Below, piece after piece: positions 1 through 7,531 of a DNA stretch of 64,000 nt. Under the pieces are notes generated by a model. The model had not been told where the DNA came from, searched no databases, and saw only the letters and a list, made by a program, of their open reading frames with translations. Position numbers and translations under genes: made by a program. The DNA is from Paracoccaceae bacterium (lineage in GTDB: Bacteria; Pseudomonadota; Alphaproteobacteria; Rhodobacterales; Rhodobacteraceae): positions 62,001-126,000 of the forward strand of contig WRPH01000004.1 of assembly GCA_009773375.1 (NCBI GenBank). Direction: 5' to 3'. Numbering within the stretch: the stretch's first letter is position 1; each line of letters opens with the position of its first letter.

Positions 1-299
1 CCATAAAGCTCTGGCTCGTCTGCCTGCCAACTGGCAGCGACCAGATCCCAATGCGGGCGCGGAATGCCCATGCGCGCCATCAATCGTTCTGAGGCCAGCA
101 CCGCCGCAACCGCCTCGCGGCACATGGCGTGCAGCTCGGTGCAGGGGTCTTCGATGTCATCTTCGACCTGTTGCAGCGTAAAGCTGTAAGCCGAGGTTTC
201 GTCCCAATAGGGCTCGCCATACATATCGGCAAAGGTGAAGCCCAGCTTTTCGGCTTCGGCACGCCAGTCGGGGCGTTCGGGTAGGGGGATGCGCTGCAC
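1..299 (-). CDS. Glutathionylspermidine synthase-like protein (YgiC/YjfC family), N-terminal part
   Basis: The visible N-terminal ~100 residues read QRIPLPERPDWRAEAE, then FADMYGEPYWDE, VEDDIEDPCTELHAMC and RMGIPRPHWDLVAASW. This matches from memory the start of E. coli YgiC (MERVSITERPDW, MYGEPYW, ELHQMC). The family is an ATP-grasp carboxylate-amine ligase resembling the synthetase half of glutathionylspermidine synthase; its true substrate in YgiC-type proteins is unsettled. The ATP-grasp domain lies beyond the left edge. I chose the GTG at 299 because GGAGAG sits 4-5 bases upstream and its position aligns with the YgiC start. An ATG at 326 is in frame but has no visible ribosome site. The frame is also open further upstream. 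Confidence 0.85.
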   Translation of the reverse strand, partial: MQRIPLPERPDWRAEAEKLGFTFADMYGEPYWDETSAYSFTLQQVEDDIEDPCTELHAMCREAVAAVLASERLMARMGIPRPHWDLVAASWQADEPELY

Positions 300-329
300 T
301 CGTCTCTCCACAGGTTCAGGGTTCATATC

Positions 330-845
330 GGCATTGCGAGGCGGGCCTGCAAGAGTAGTCGCGATGGCGCGCCGCTCTGCCGGGGATAGGGGCGACATTT
401 CCGGCACATCTGGCACGACCAGCGCCGCGTCAACAGGAGAGACCGCTGCAAAACATGACTGCTTGCATCTGTGAATGTAGCGTTGGCAGCTGTCATGCGC
501 CTGAACCGCCGATGAATATGTGCTGCTGATTGCAGGTAAGATCGCCAACGCGGCGGAAGGCGGCACCTTGGCTGCGGTGAAGGCGGCTGATGCCGTTGCG
601 GTGGTGCCGACGATCCAACGGATGTGAAAAACCGAAGAAACCTGCGCAAGTAATTCGATTTTCGTTTGAAATAAAGCGGTTGCGGCAGGCGTGGCTGGCC
701 AGATCCGCCATAAACCCTGCACCTGAACCGCCGCGCTATCGCATAACATCCGCACGATTTTGCTTAGCGGTGCGGTTTGGCGGCATCGTGCTTTCAGTCG
801 CCAAACGGTGTTGCACCGCAAGGCTCCAACCTGAAAGGACATGAC
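330..845. other. Intergenic stretch without a convincing gene
   Basis: About 500 bases between two divergently oriented genes. On the plus strand a short open frame (GTG at 520 to a TGA at 625-627) reads like coding sequence, ending in AADAVAVVPTIQRM, but it has no ribosome site and may be the tail of a lost gene. On the minus strand the frame of the left-edge gene stays open from about 480 down to its start. Both are compatible with a decayed gene. I recognise neither. Confidence 0.4.
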
Positions 846-1322
846 ATGCTGCCCGCTGTCTCAACGCTGAAACGCAATACCATTGCTGCTCTGACCGCTT
901 TCGCCATCGCCCTGCCCGCCGCCCCGGCTTTGGCCTGGGGCCAGCGTGAACAGGATGTGCTGAAAGGGGTGGTCGGTACATTGGCCGTTCAGGCCCTGAT
1001 CCGCGAGGCCAAGCGGCCGCAGCGTAACCGGCCGGTGGTGGTGCAGCCGCAACCGCAGCCAGTCTATGTGCAGCCGACGCAGAATTACACCTCGATCTAT
1101 CGCACCCCGGCGGCGCGGGCGTTCAACAGCTATTCGTCGTCAGAACGTCGGCTGATCCAGCGCCGCCTGTCGGCCTATGGCTATTACCGCGGCGGCATTG
1201 ATGGCGCGTTCGGCCCTGGCACCTATTCGGCGGTGAATGCCTATGCGCAAGATCAGGGGCAGGCGGCGCAGCTTGGCTCTACCGCCGGTGCGTTCGGGGT
1301 TTATGACGGGCTGATCTATTAA
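846..1322 (+). CDS. Exported peptidoglycan-binding-like protein
   Basis: A 158-residue protein. Residues 1-32 form a signal peptide: a short charged start, a hydrophobic core rich in Ala, and an ALA-W cleavage region. A proline/glutamine/valine-rich linker (about residues 57-80) follows. The C-terminal part has the layout of a peptidoglycan-binding type 1 module: SERRLIQRRLSAYGYYRGGI followed by DGAFGPGTYSAVNAY, i.e. helix, GYY-G-IDG-FGPGT, helix. I expect it to sit in the periplasm and bind the cell wall; there is no catalytic domain. The ATG at 846 was chosen because AAAGGA lies just upstream and it places the signal peptide at the N-terminus. A large inverted repeat follows the stop. Confidence 0.7.
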   Translation: MLPAVSTLKRNTIAALTAFAIALPAAPALAWGQREQDVLKGVVGTLAVQALIREAKRPQRNRPVVVQPQPQPVYVQPTQNYTSIYRTPAARAFNSYSSSERRLIQRRLSAYGYYRGGIDGAFGPGTYSAVNAYAQDQGQAAQLGSTAGAFGVYDGLIY

Positions 1323-1432
1323 AGCGGATTGCGTTCAATCGAATTCCCTCTGCACCCCGAACGGGTTTGCCAGAGCAAACGCTGCCCCGTGGTGCAGAGG
1401 GAATATTTGAATCCAATGAAACGCAACCCGCT
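1323..1432. repeat. 110-base imperfect inverted repeat
   Basis: The left arm (1323-1356) runs from GCGGATTGCGTTCAAT to CCCTCTGCACC. The right arm (1391-1432) is its near-complement, from GGTGCAGAGGG to AACGCAACCCGCT. A small perfect hairpin, GTTTGC/GCAAAC (1365-1380), sits in the loop. It directly follows the stop of the peptidoglycan-binding-like gene, so it may act as a transcript end or be a mobile palindromic repeat. Confidence 0.7.
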
Positions 1433-1451
1433 CTAGGCCCATGCCAAGCGA

Positions 1452-1480
1452 AAAGGCCCGGTGACGCGCACCGGGCCTTT
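1452..1480. terminator. Bidirectional terminator between the exported protein gene and hsp20
   Basis: A perfect 12-bp stem AAAGGCCCGGTG/CACCGGGCCTTT with a five-base loop. T-rich bases follow on either strand, so it can serve the convergent genes on both sides. Confidence 0.85.
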
Positions 1481-1499
1481 GTTTGTCAGCGTGACTGGC

Positions 1500-1976
1500 T
1501 TAGTTCGCCAAAACCTCGGGCGCGGCCTCGACCGCTTTGGCTTCGACATCGGCGCGGCGACCGATTTCGATGCGGCGCGGCTTCAGCGCCTCGGGGGTTT
1601 CGCGCACAAGGTCGATGTGCAGCATGCCATGTTCATGGCTGGCCCCGGTGACGCGCACATGATCGGCCAGCGCAAAGCGGCGGTCAAAGGCGCGGGTGGC
1701 GATGCCACGGTGCAGATAGGTCTTTTCGGCGGTTTCCGGGGCTTTGCGCGCGGTGACGTGCAGCGCGCCATCCTTCACCTCGACCGACAGCTCGTCTGGC
1801 GCAAAGCCGGCGACGGCGATAGAGATGCGATAGGCATCCTCGGCAGTTTTCTCAATGTTATAGGGGGGATAGGTCGGCTGCGCCACATCGGCAGTCAGCG
1901 CGCGGTCCATCAGATCGGCAATGCGGTCAAAGCCGACGGTGGCACGGTAGAGCGGAGCGAAATCAAAGTTACGCAT
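1500..1976 (-). CDS. Small heat-shock protein, Hsp20/IbpA family
   Basis: An ATP-independent holdase chaperone of about 158 residues that binds unfolding proteins in the cytoplasm. The start MRNFDFAPLYRATVGFDR and the segment YPPYNIEKTAEDAYRISIAV resemble E. coli IbpA/IbpB (MRNFDLSPLYRS, YPPYNVE). The alpha-crystallin domain spans roughly residues 36-130 and ends in the typical PRRIEIG. A 22-residue Ala/Glu-rich tail follows. A second in-frame ATG at 1982 exists, but AGAGGA is spaced correctly (5 bases) only for the ATG at 1976. It is preceded by a heat-shock-type promoter and a leader of about 100 bases. Confidence 0.93.
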   Translation of the reverse strand: MRNFDFAPLYRATVGFDRIADLMDRALTADVAQPTYPPYNIEKTAEDAYRISIAVAGFAPDELSVEVKDGALHVTARKAPETAEKTYLHRGIATRAFDRRFALADHVRVTGASHEHGMLHIDLVRETPEALKPRRIEIGRRADVEAKAVEAAPEVLAN

Positions 1977-2087
1977 GGTCATCCTCTTGCAAGCGATGCC
2001 CGTCCTGCGACGGGGAAAAGCCTTCCCATTCGGGCAAGGCAGGGAGTTCGCCCCGAGCCCGATTGCGGCATCCCGGGGACACCGTTG

Positions 2088-2116
2088 ATTTGGGAATGGA
2101 TTTATGCGGTTTCAAG
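2088..2116 (-). promoter_or_regulatory. Sigma-32 (RpoH) type promoter for hsp20
   Basis: Read on the minus strand: CTTGAAA, a 15-base spacer, then CCCAAAT. This is close to the RpoH consensus CTTGAAA-N11-16-CCCATNT. It lies immediately downstream of the protease gene stop and about 100 bases upstream of the hsp20 start. Assigned by eye; the known target type of the gene raises the confidence. Confidence 0.7.
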
Positions 2117-2121
2117 ACCCC

Positions 2122-2919
2122 TTAGGGTTTGACAAATTTCGCGCCGCTGGCCTTGCCGCCCGACAGCATCTGCACCTTGCTGCCAGACAGCGCGACGGGG
2201 CGATTGCCCTTTGCCAGTTCGGCCATCACCACCGCCAAGGGCGCGGCCAAAGCGGTGCCCAACGATACCTTTTGCTTGTCGATATCGGCCTTGGCAGACA
2301 CCACCGAAACGATGCTGGCAAGGCCGTCATCGAAGGCAAAGATCGGCGCGCCCGATGCGCCGAAATCGACATCGCAGGACAGCACCAGCACTTCGGGGGC
2401 CTCGTCGATCACATGGCAGACCTGTTGCAGCGACGGCGCTTCGGCGCGGTCTTTGGCGTAGGAGACGACGCCCACCTCATCGCCAGTTTGCGGCCGTGCG
2501 CCAGTGCTGAACGGGGTGATCGAGGGCTGGCGGATCGGCTGATCCAGCTCCAGCACTGCCACATCGAAGGCGACGCGATCCAGATTGTTGGCACCTGAAT
2601 AGATGTAATCCGGGTGCGGCACCGCGCGCGAGACGTGGCGATACGCCTCGGCCCGGCCATTGCGCAGACCTGCCTGAAACTCGATGTCCGCCGGATCAAT
2701 CCGCGCGCCGGTGTCTTTGTCAAACAGGCAATGCGCCGCGGTCAGCACCAGATCGGGGGCGATCAAGGCCCCGGTGCAAAAGCCGTAAGTGCCAAGGTTC
2801 AGCCGCCCGACTGCGTTCCAACCCTTTGAATCATCGCCGGTTTGCAGGCTGACCAAGGCGCTTTCTTCCGCCTGGGCGGGGGTCAGCAGACACAGCAAAG
2901 CGATCAGGGCAAAACGCAT
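2122..2919 (-). CDS. Exported trypsin-like serine protease (S1 family)
   Basis: 265 residues with a signal peptide of about 17 residues (hydrophobic core, cleavage after AQA). The catalytic triad is complete: His63 in LTAAHC, Asp119 in FDVAVLELD, and Ser189 in DFGASGAPI. The usual GDSGGP is FGASGAP here, as in glutamyl-endopeptidase/V8-like bacterial members. A hydrophobic/basic tail of about 50 residues follows the protease fold. It should act in the periplasm or outside the cell; its substrate cannot be told from sequence. It is probably transcribed alone; hsp20 downstream has its own promoter. Confidence 0.88.
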   Translation of the reverse strand: MRFALIALLCLLTPAQAEESALVSLQTGDDSKGWNAVGRLNLGTYGFCTGALIAPDLVLTAAHCLFDKDTGARIDPADIEFQAGLRNGRAEAYRHVSRAVPHPDYIYSGANNLDRVAFDVAVLELDQPIRQPSITPFSTGARPQTGDEVGVVSYAKDRAEAPSLQQVCHVIDEAPEVLVLSCDVDFGASGAPIFAFDDGLASIVSVVSAKADIDKQKVSLGTALAAPLAVVMAELAKGNRPVALSGSKVQMLSGGKASGAKFVKP

Positions 2920-2976
2920 GAAATCTCCCGACGGTTGCGCAGGGGTAGGGATGAAAAGTGGCGGATTTGTGGCAGA

Positions 2977-4260
2977 TCAGTCCAGCGCGCGGGCGAGTGC
3001 GCGAGGTTTTGGCCCGCCCGTAGCCCAATCGAGCAGTTCAACCGTATGCACCACCGGCACGCCGGTCGCAGAGCCGATCTGCATCATGCAGCCGATGTTG
3101 CCCGCCGCGATGATGTCGGGGTGTTTCGCCTCCAGCGTCTGCACTTTGCGGGCTTTCAGTTGCGCGGAAATCTCGGGTTGCAGCAGGTTGTAGGTGCCCG
3201 CAGAGCCGCAGCACAGATGGCTGTCGGCGGGTTCGACCACAGTGAAGCCCGCGCGCTTCAGCAGATCTTTCGGCGCGGTCTTGATCTGCTGGCCGTGTTG
3301 CAGACTGCAGGCGGCGTGATAGGCGACGGTCAGACCCTTGGCTGCGCCTTCGGGCAGGGTAAGCTTTTGCAGCAGTTCAGAAATATCCAGCGCGAGGCTG
3401 GCAACCGCTGCTGCATCGGCGGTGCCGAGCATCTGGCCGTAATCCTTGACCGTGGTGCCGCAGCCCGAGGTGTTGATCACGATCGCATCCAGCCCGTCTG
3501 CGTTCTTTTCGGCCATGAAGGCGGCGATATTGGCGCGGGCGGCGGCGTGGCTTTCACCTTCGCGGCCCATGTGATGCGTCAGCGCGCCACAGCAGCCGAT
3601 GCCGCGCGGCACCACCACCTCGCAGCCCAGACGGCGCAGCAGGCGGATGGTGGCGTCGTTGATATCGGTGTTCAGCGCCTTTTGGGCGCAGCCGGTCATC
3701 AGCGCCACCCGCATCCGGCGCGGGCCGCTGGCGGGGAAGGTCTGCGGATCGTCGTTGCGGCTGACCGGCGGAATGGTCTTGGGAGCCATCGCCAGCATGG
3801 CGCGCAGGCGGCGGCTGGGCAGCATCGGCGCAAGCGGTCGCGCCAGTTTGGCAGCGGCCAGCGCAAGCCGAAACCGGGTCGGATAGGGCAGGGTTTTTGC
3901 CAAGACCCAGCGCAAGACACGATCTGGCAGCGGGCGTTTGTAGGTGGTTTCGACATAGGCGCGGGCCTGATCGATCAGGTGCATGTAATCGACGCCCGAC
4001 GGGCAGGTGGTCATGCAGGCAAGACAGGACAGGCAGCGATCCAGATGTTTGACGGTGCGCGCATCGGCGGGCCGCCCGGTTTCCAGCATTTCCTTGATCA
4101 GGTAAATCCGGCCGCGCGGGCTGTCCAATTCATCGCCAAGCACTTGATATGTCGGGCAGGTTGCGGTGCAAAAACCGCAATGCACGCAGGATCGCAGGAT
4201 TTTGTTGGCTTGCGCCAGTTTGGGGTCGCGCAGCTGGTCTTCGGTGAAATGTGTCTGCAT
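2977..4260 (-). CDS. glcF: Glycolate oxidase iron-sulfur subunit GlcF
   Basis: 427 residues. Two ferredoxin-type 4Fe-4S motifs lie at Cys25/28/31/35 (CVHCGFCTATCP) and Cys76/79/82/86 (CLSCLACMTTCP). Two cysteine-rich CCG modules follow, seen as RGIGCCGALTHHMG and LCCGSAGTYN. This is the standard GlcF layout and length. It passes electrons from the flavin subunits towards the quinone pool when glycolate is oxidised to glyoxylate. The start ATG overlaps the glcE stop (ATGA), so translation is coupled. It is the last gene of glcDEF. Confidence 0.95.
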   Translation of the reverse strand: MQTHFTEDQLRDPKLAQANKILRSCVHCGFCTATCPTYQVLGDELDSPRGRIYLIKEMLETGRPADARTVKHLDRCLSCLACMTTCPSGVDYMHLIDQARAYVETTYKRPLPDRVLRWVLAKTLPYPTRFRLALAAAKLARPLAPMLPSRRLRAMLAMAPKTIPPVSRNDDPQTFPASGPRRMRVALMTGCAQKALNTDINDATIRLLRRLGCEVVVPRGIGCCGALTHHMGREGESHAAARANIAAFMAEKNADGLDAIVINTSGCGTTVKDYGQMLGTADAAAVASLALDISELLQKLTLPEGAAKGLTVAYHAACSLQHGQQIKTAPKDLLKRAGFTVVEPADSHLCCGSAGTYNLLQPEISAQLKARKVQTLEAKHPDIIAAGNIGCMMQIGSATGVPVVHTVELLDWATGGPKPRALARALD

Positions 4261-5324
4261 CAGGCCATCATCCCCGGATTGAATATGCCGCGCGGATCGA
4301 ATTTTGCCCGCAAACCGGCGGTTAGCGCCGCCACCGCTGCGGGTTCGGGCGGAAACACCGGCACAGCCGCCATCCCCGGCAGCGGCCGCATCAGGGTGGC
4401 ATGGCCGATCCCTGCCACCGCGCCGCGCACATCGGCGGCCCCGGTCGGGTCCAGCAGCCAGATCAGCCCGCCGCCCCAATCGCAGATGGCTTCCAGCCCA
4501 AGGTGTTCTACGATCCGCGCCGCCTCGGTCGGTTTCAGCGAAAGCCGCCACACCGCGCCCGGCTTGTCGGCAAAGGCGGTCACATCGCGCAGCGCGGCCC
4601 AATCCGCCGCCGCTTCGTGAAACCCCAGAAACGCCCGCAACTGCCCGGCGCGATAGGCGACGGACCCTGCCATGCCTTCGAGCCGGATCATCGCCCGACC
4701 CGCCGCCCACGCCGCGCCGGAGATGTCATAGGGCGACCCCAGCGCCTTGCGCAGGGCGGCCAAGCCCTCGGCCAAGGGCAGGTCGGCGGTCAGGGTGATC
4801 TCGGCCTCGGCGATCGCCTGCACCTTGAAGCTGACCTCGGTCAAAACGCCCAAGCTGCCGTGGCTGCCCGCCATCAGCTTGACCAGATCATAGCCGGTGA
4901 CGTTCTTCATCACCCGCCCGCCGTTCTTCACCACACAGCCCAGCCCATCGACAAAGCGCACGCCCAGCAGCGCATCGCGGCAAGCGCCGACCTGCACCCG
5001 GCGCGGGCCAGAGGCGTTGGCCGCCACCACACCGCCCAGCGTTGACACCCCATCACGCGCCAAAAGCCTGCGCAGATCCGGCACCTCGAAGGCCAGCCGT
5101 TGCCGTTCGGTCGCCAGCAGCGCCTGCACTTCGGCAACAGGCGTGCCAGCCTTCGCCACCAGGGTCAGCGCGCCGGGCTCATAGAGTTCCACCCCCGACA
5201 GCCCAGCGGTTTGCAGAACCGCCGCCGTGCTGCGCCCGATCTGCCGGGTGCCGCCGCCACGGATCTGCACCGGCCCGGCGCTGCGGATGATCTCGCTTAG
5301 CTCGGCTTCTGAAGTAGGGCGCAT
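4260..5324 (-). CDS. glcE: Glycolate oxidase FAD-binding subunit GlcE
   Basis: 354 residues with one FAD-binding-4 domain in the N-terminal half (QIRGGGTR, ALTLVAKAGTPVAEVQ, STLGGVVAANASGPRR, NVTGYDLVKLMAGSHGSLGV). This is the second, shorter flavoprotein subunit of the glycolate oxidase complex. The start MRPTSEAEL was chosen because its ATG overlaps the glcD stop in ATGA; longer in-frame starts would run into glcD. The downstream end overlaps glcF in the same way. Confidence 0.94.
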   Translation of the reverse strand: MRPTSEAELSEIIRSAGPVQIRGGGTRQIGRSTAAVLQTAGLSGVELYEPGALTLVAKAGTPVAEVQALLATERQRLAFEVPDLRRLLARDGVSTLGGVVAANASGPRRVQVGACRDALLGVRFVDGLGCVVKNGGRVMKNVTGYDLVKLMAGSHGSLGVLTEVSFKVQAIAEAEITLTADLPLAEGLAALRKALGSPYDISGAAWAAGRAMIRLEGMAGSVAYRAGQLRAFLGFHEAAADWAALRDVTAFADKPGAVWRLSLKPTEAARIVEHLGLEAICDWGGGLIWLLDPTGAADVRGAVAGIGHATLMRPLPGMAAVPVFPPEPAAVAALTAGLRAKFDPRGIFNPGMMA

Positions 5325-6727
5325 CAGACTGCCCTCCGGCTGGCGGTGGCTTCGAGCGGGAAGACTTTGGCGGGGTTCAGCAGCCATTTCGGGTCGAACA
5401 CATCCTTCACCCGCAATTGCGCCTCAAGGTCGGTGGGGTTGAACTGCACCGTCATCAGATCGCGCTTTTCGATGCCGACGCCGTGTTCGCCGGTCAGGCA
5501 GCCGCCGACCTCGACGCAAAGCTTCAGGATTTCGGCACCGAACGCCTCGCACAGTTGCAGGTCGCCGGGTTTGTTGGCGTTGAACAGGATCAGCGGGTGC
5601 ATATTGCCGTCGCCCGCGTGAAAGACGTTGCCGACATCAAGGCCGAAATCTTGACTCATCTCGCCGATGCGGCGCAGCACGAAAGGCAGGGCCGATACCG
5701 GAATCGTGCCATCGAGGCACATGTAATCGTTGATCTGCCCCATCGCGCCGAAGGCCGATTTGCGACCCAGCCAGATGCGGCGAGCCTGATCTTCGTCAGC
5801 AGCCTCGCGGAATTCGACCGGGTTGTGGGTCATCGCAATCGCTTTGATCCGGGCCAGTTGTTCGTCAATCTCGGCAGGGCTGCCTTCGACTTCGATGATC
5901 AGCAGCGATTCACAATCGGGGTAGCCTGCCTTGGCGAAGGCTTCGGTGGCGCGGATGCAGGGGCGGTCCATGAACTCGATCGCCACCGGCAGGATGCCCG
6001 CCTTGATGATGTCGGATACACAGGTGCCCGCGACCTCGTTGGAATTGAAGCCAACCAGCACCGGCCGCGCGCCTTCGGGTTTGGGCAGGATACGCAGGGT
6101 GGCTTCGGTCACCACGCCCAACAGATCCATGCCGCCCGCATCCAGCCATGGCCCACCGAGTTCAACCACGGTGCCATCCATCTGCACCAAGGTCACGCCC
6201 AGCAGGTTGTTGGTGGTCACGCCATATTTCAGGCAATGCGCGCCGCCCGAATTCATCGCGATATTGCCAGCAATGGCGCAGGCCAACTGGCTGGACGGAT
6301 CGGGGGCGTAGAACCAGCCATCGGCCTCGACCGCGCCGGTGACCGACAGGTTGGTGCGCCCGGATTGCACCCGGATAAAGCGGTTGTCGTAATCGGTTTC
6401 CAGCACCGCATGCATCCGCGCCACGCCCAGCACGACGCAATCGGCAGTCGGCAAGGCCCCGCCCGCCAGCGAGGTGCCAGAGCCGCGCGGCACCACCGGC
6501 ACGCCTTCTTCGTGGCAAATCTTCAAGACAGCAGCCACCTCGGCGGTGCTGCGCGGCAAGACGGCGGCAAGGGGTGCGCAGGCATAGGCGGTCAGCGCGT
6601 CGCATTCATAGGCGCGGGTCTCGGCGGGATCGGTGATCACCGCATCGCCCGGCAGAACCGCGCGCAACCGGGCGGCAATCGTGGCCTTGCGCGCCAGAAC
6701 GTTGGCGTTGGGAATGGGCATCTGCAT
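5324..6727 (-). CDS. glcD: Glycolate oxidase subunit GlcD (FAD-linked oxidase)
   Basis: 467 residues. An N-terminal FAD-binding-4 domain (RGSGTSLAGGALP, IAGNIAMNSGGAHCLKYG) is followed by a C-terminal FAD-oxidase domain (HAGDGNMHPLIL, TGEHGVGIEKR). It catalyses glycolate (or D-lactate-like 2-hydroxyacid) oxidation with GlcE and GlcF at the membrane. The ATG at 6727 has AAGGAG seven bases upstream; a closely following ATG gives MPIPN. First gene of glcDEF, divergent from a DUF599 gene across about 110 bases that must hold both promoters. A hydroxypyruvate isomerase gene 9 kb away belongs to the same C2/C3-acid metabolism. Confidence 0.95.
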   Translation of the reverse strand: MQMPIPNANVLARKATIAARLRAVLPGDAVITDPAETRAYECDALTAYACAPLAAVLPRSTAEVAAVLKICHEEGVPVVPRGSGTSLAGGALPTADCVVLGVARMHAVLETDYDNRFIRVQSGRTNLSVTGAVEADGWFYAPDPSSQLACAIAGNIAMNSGGAHCLKYGVTTNNLLGVTLVQMDGTVVELGGPWLDAGGMDLLGVVTEATLRILPKPEGARPVLVGFNSNEVAGTCVSDIIKAGILPVAIEFMDRPCIRATEAFAKAGYPDCESLLIIEVEGSPAEIDEQLARIKAIAMTHNPVEFREAADEDQARRIWLGRKSAFGAMGQINDYMCLDGTIPVSALPFVLRRIGEMSQDFGLDVGNVFHAGDGNMHPLILFNANKPGDLQLCEAFGAEILKLCVEVGGCLTGEHGVGIEKRDLMTVQFNPTDLEAQLRVKDVFDPKWLLNPAKVFPLEATASRRAV

Positions 6728-6838
6728 GGCGCGGCTCCTTTGTGGTAAGGAAATATAACCAATGATGGGTGGAAACAAGCTGATCTTCCATTGATCTTGC
6801 CTCTTTCGCGCTGCCCGGCAAAGCCGTAGATTTCCCGC

Positions 6839-7531
6839 ATGCAAAGCCTGATCCTTCTTGGCCCGTTCGATACGCTTGACGCCACGGCGTTGGCGCTGAC
6901 CCTGCTGTGCTGGCTGGCGATTGGCTGGTTCATCGAGCATCCGCCCGCAGCGCGGCCCTCGGTCAGCTTGCTGATGCAGGAATACCGGCGCGAGTGGATG
7001 CGGCAGTTTGTGACCCGGCAGCCACGCATCTTTGACGCCGCGATGATCGACAGCTTGCGGCAGGGCACGGCATTCTTTGCCAGCGCGTCGATGATCGCGA
7101 TTGGCGGTGGCATTGCGCTGATCGGCAATCCGGGAATGGTGCTGGGGCTGGCGAAAGATCTGACCCTGCCGACCGATGCCACCGGGTTTCAACTGCGGGT
7201 GCTGCTGGTGGTGGTGTTCCTTGCCAATGCCTTGCTGAAATTCATCTGGGCGCATCGGCTGTTTGGCTATTGCTCGATCCTGATGGCGGCGGTGCCGAAT
7301 GATCCCGAAGACCCGGTGGCCAGCTTTCGCGCCGCGCAATCGGCAGAGCTGAACATCACCGCCGCGAAAAGCTTCAACCGCGGCCTGCATTCGATCTATT
7401 TTGCGCTGGGCAGCCTGGGTTGGCTGCTTGGCCCCTATGCGCTGATCGGCACCACGCTGCTGACCTCGTCGGTGCTGATCCGGCGGGAATTTGCTTCGAC
7501 CTCGCGTGAGGTCATGCGGCGGAGCGTCTGA
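6839..7531 (+). CDS. DUF599 family membrane protein
   Basis: 230 residues with about four hydrophobic segments (near residues 12-30, 80-100, 118-140 and 185-215). The segment YRREWMRQFVTRQPRIFDA, with a nearby DSLRQGTAFFASAS, is what I associate with DUF599 proteins of proteobacteria, which have no assigned function. The 3' end overlaps the convergent amidotransferase-like gene by 20 bases. Nothing in the sequence links it functionally to glcDEF on the other side. Confidence 0.8.
   Translation: MQSLILLGPFDTLDATALALTLLCWLAIGWFIEHPPAARPSVSLLMQEYRREWMRQFVTRQPRIFDAAMIDSLRQGTAFFASASMIAIGGGIALIGNPGMVLGLAKDLTLPTDATGFQLRVLLVVVFLANALLKFIWAHRLFGYCSILMAAVPNDPEDPVASFRAAQSAELNITAAKSFNRGLHSIYFALGSLGWLLGPYALIGTTLLTSSVLIRREFASTSREVMRRSV

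Noticed and set aside
2842-4620. 592-codon plus-strand open frame
   Set aside because: It is antisense to glcF/glcE, which have clear iron-sulfur and flavin motifs. The translation is His/Gln/Arg-rich without domains, as expected from antisense of GC-rich genes.
5417-6748. 443-codon plus-strand open frame
   Set aside because: Antisense of glcD; no ribosome site or domain.
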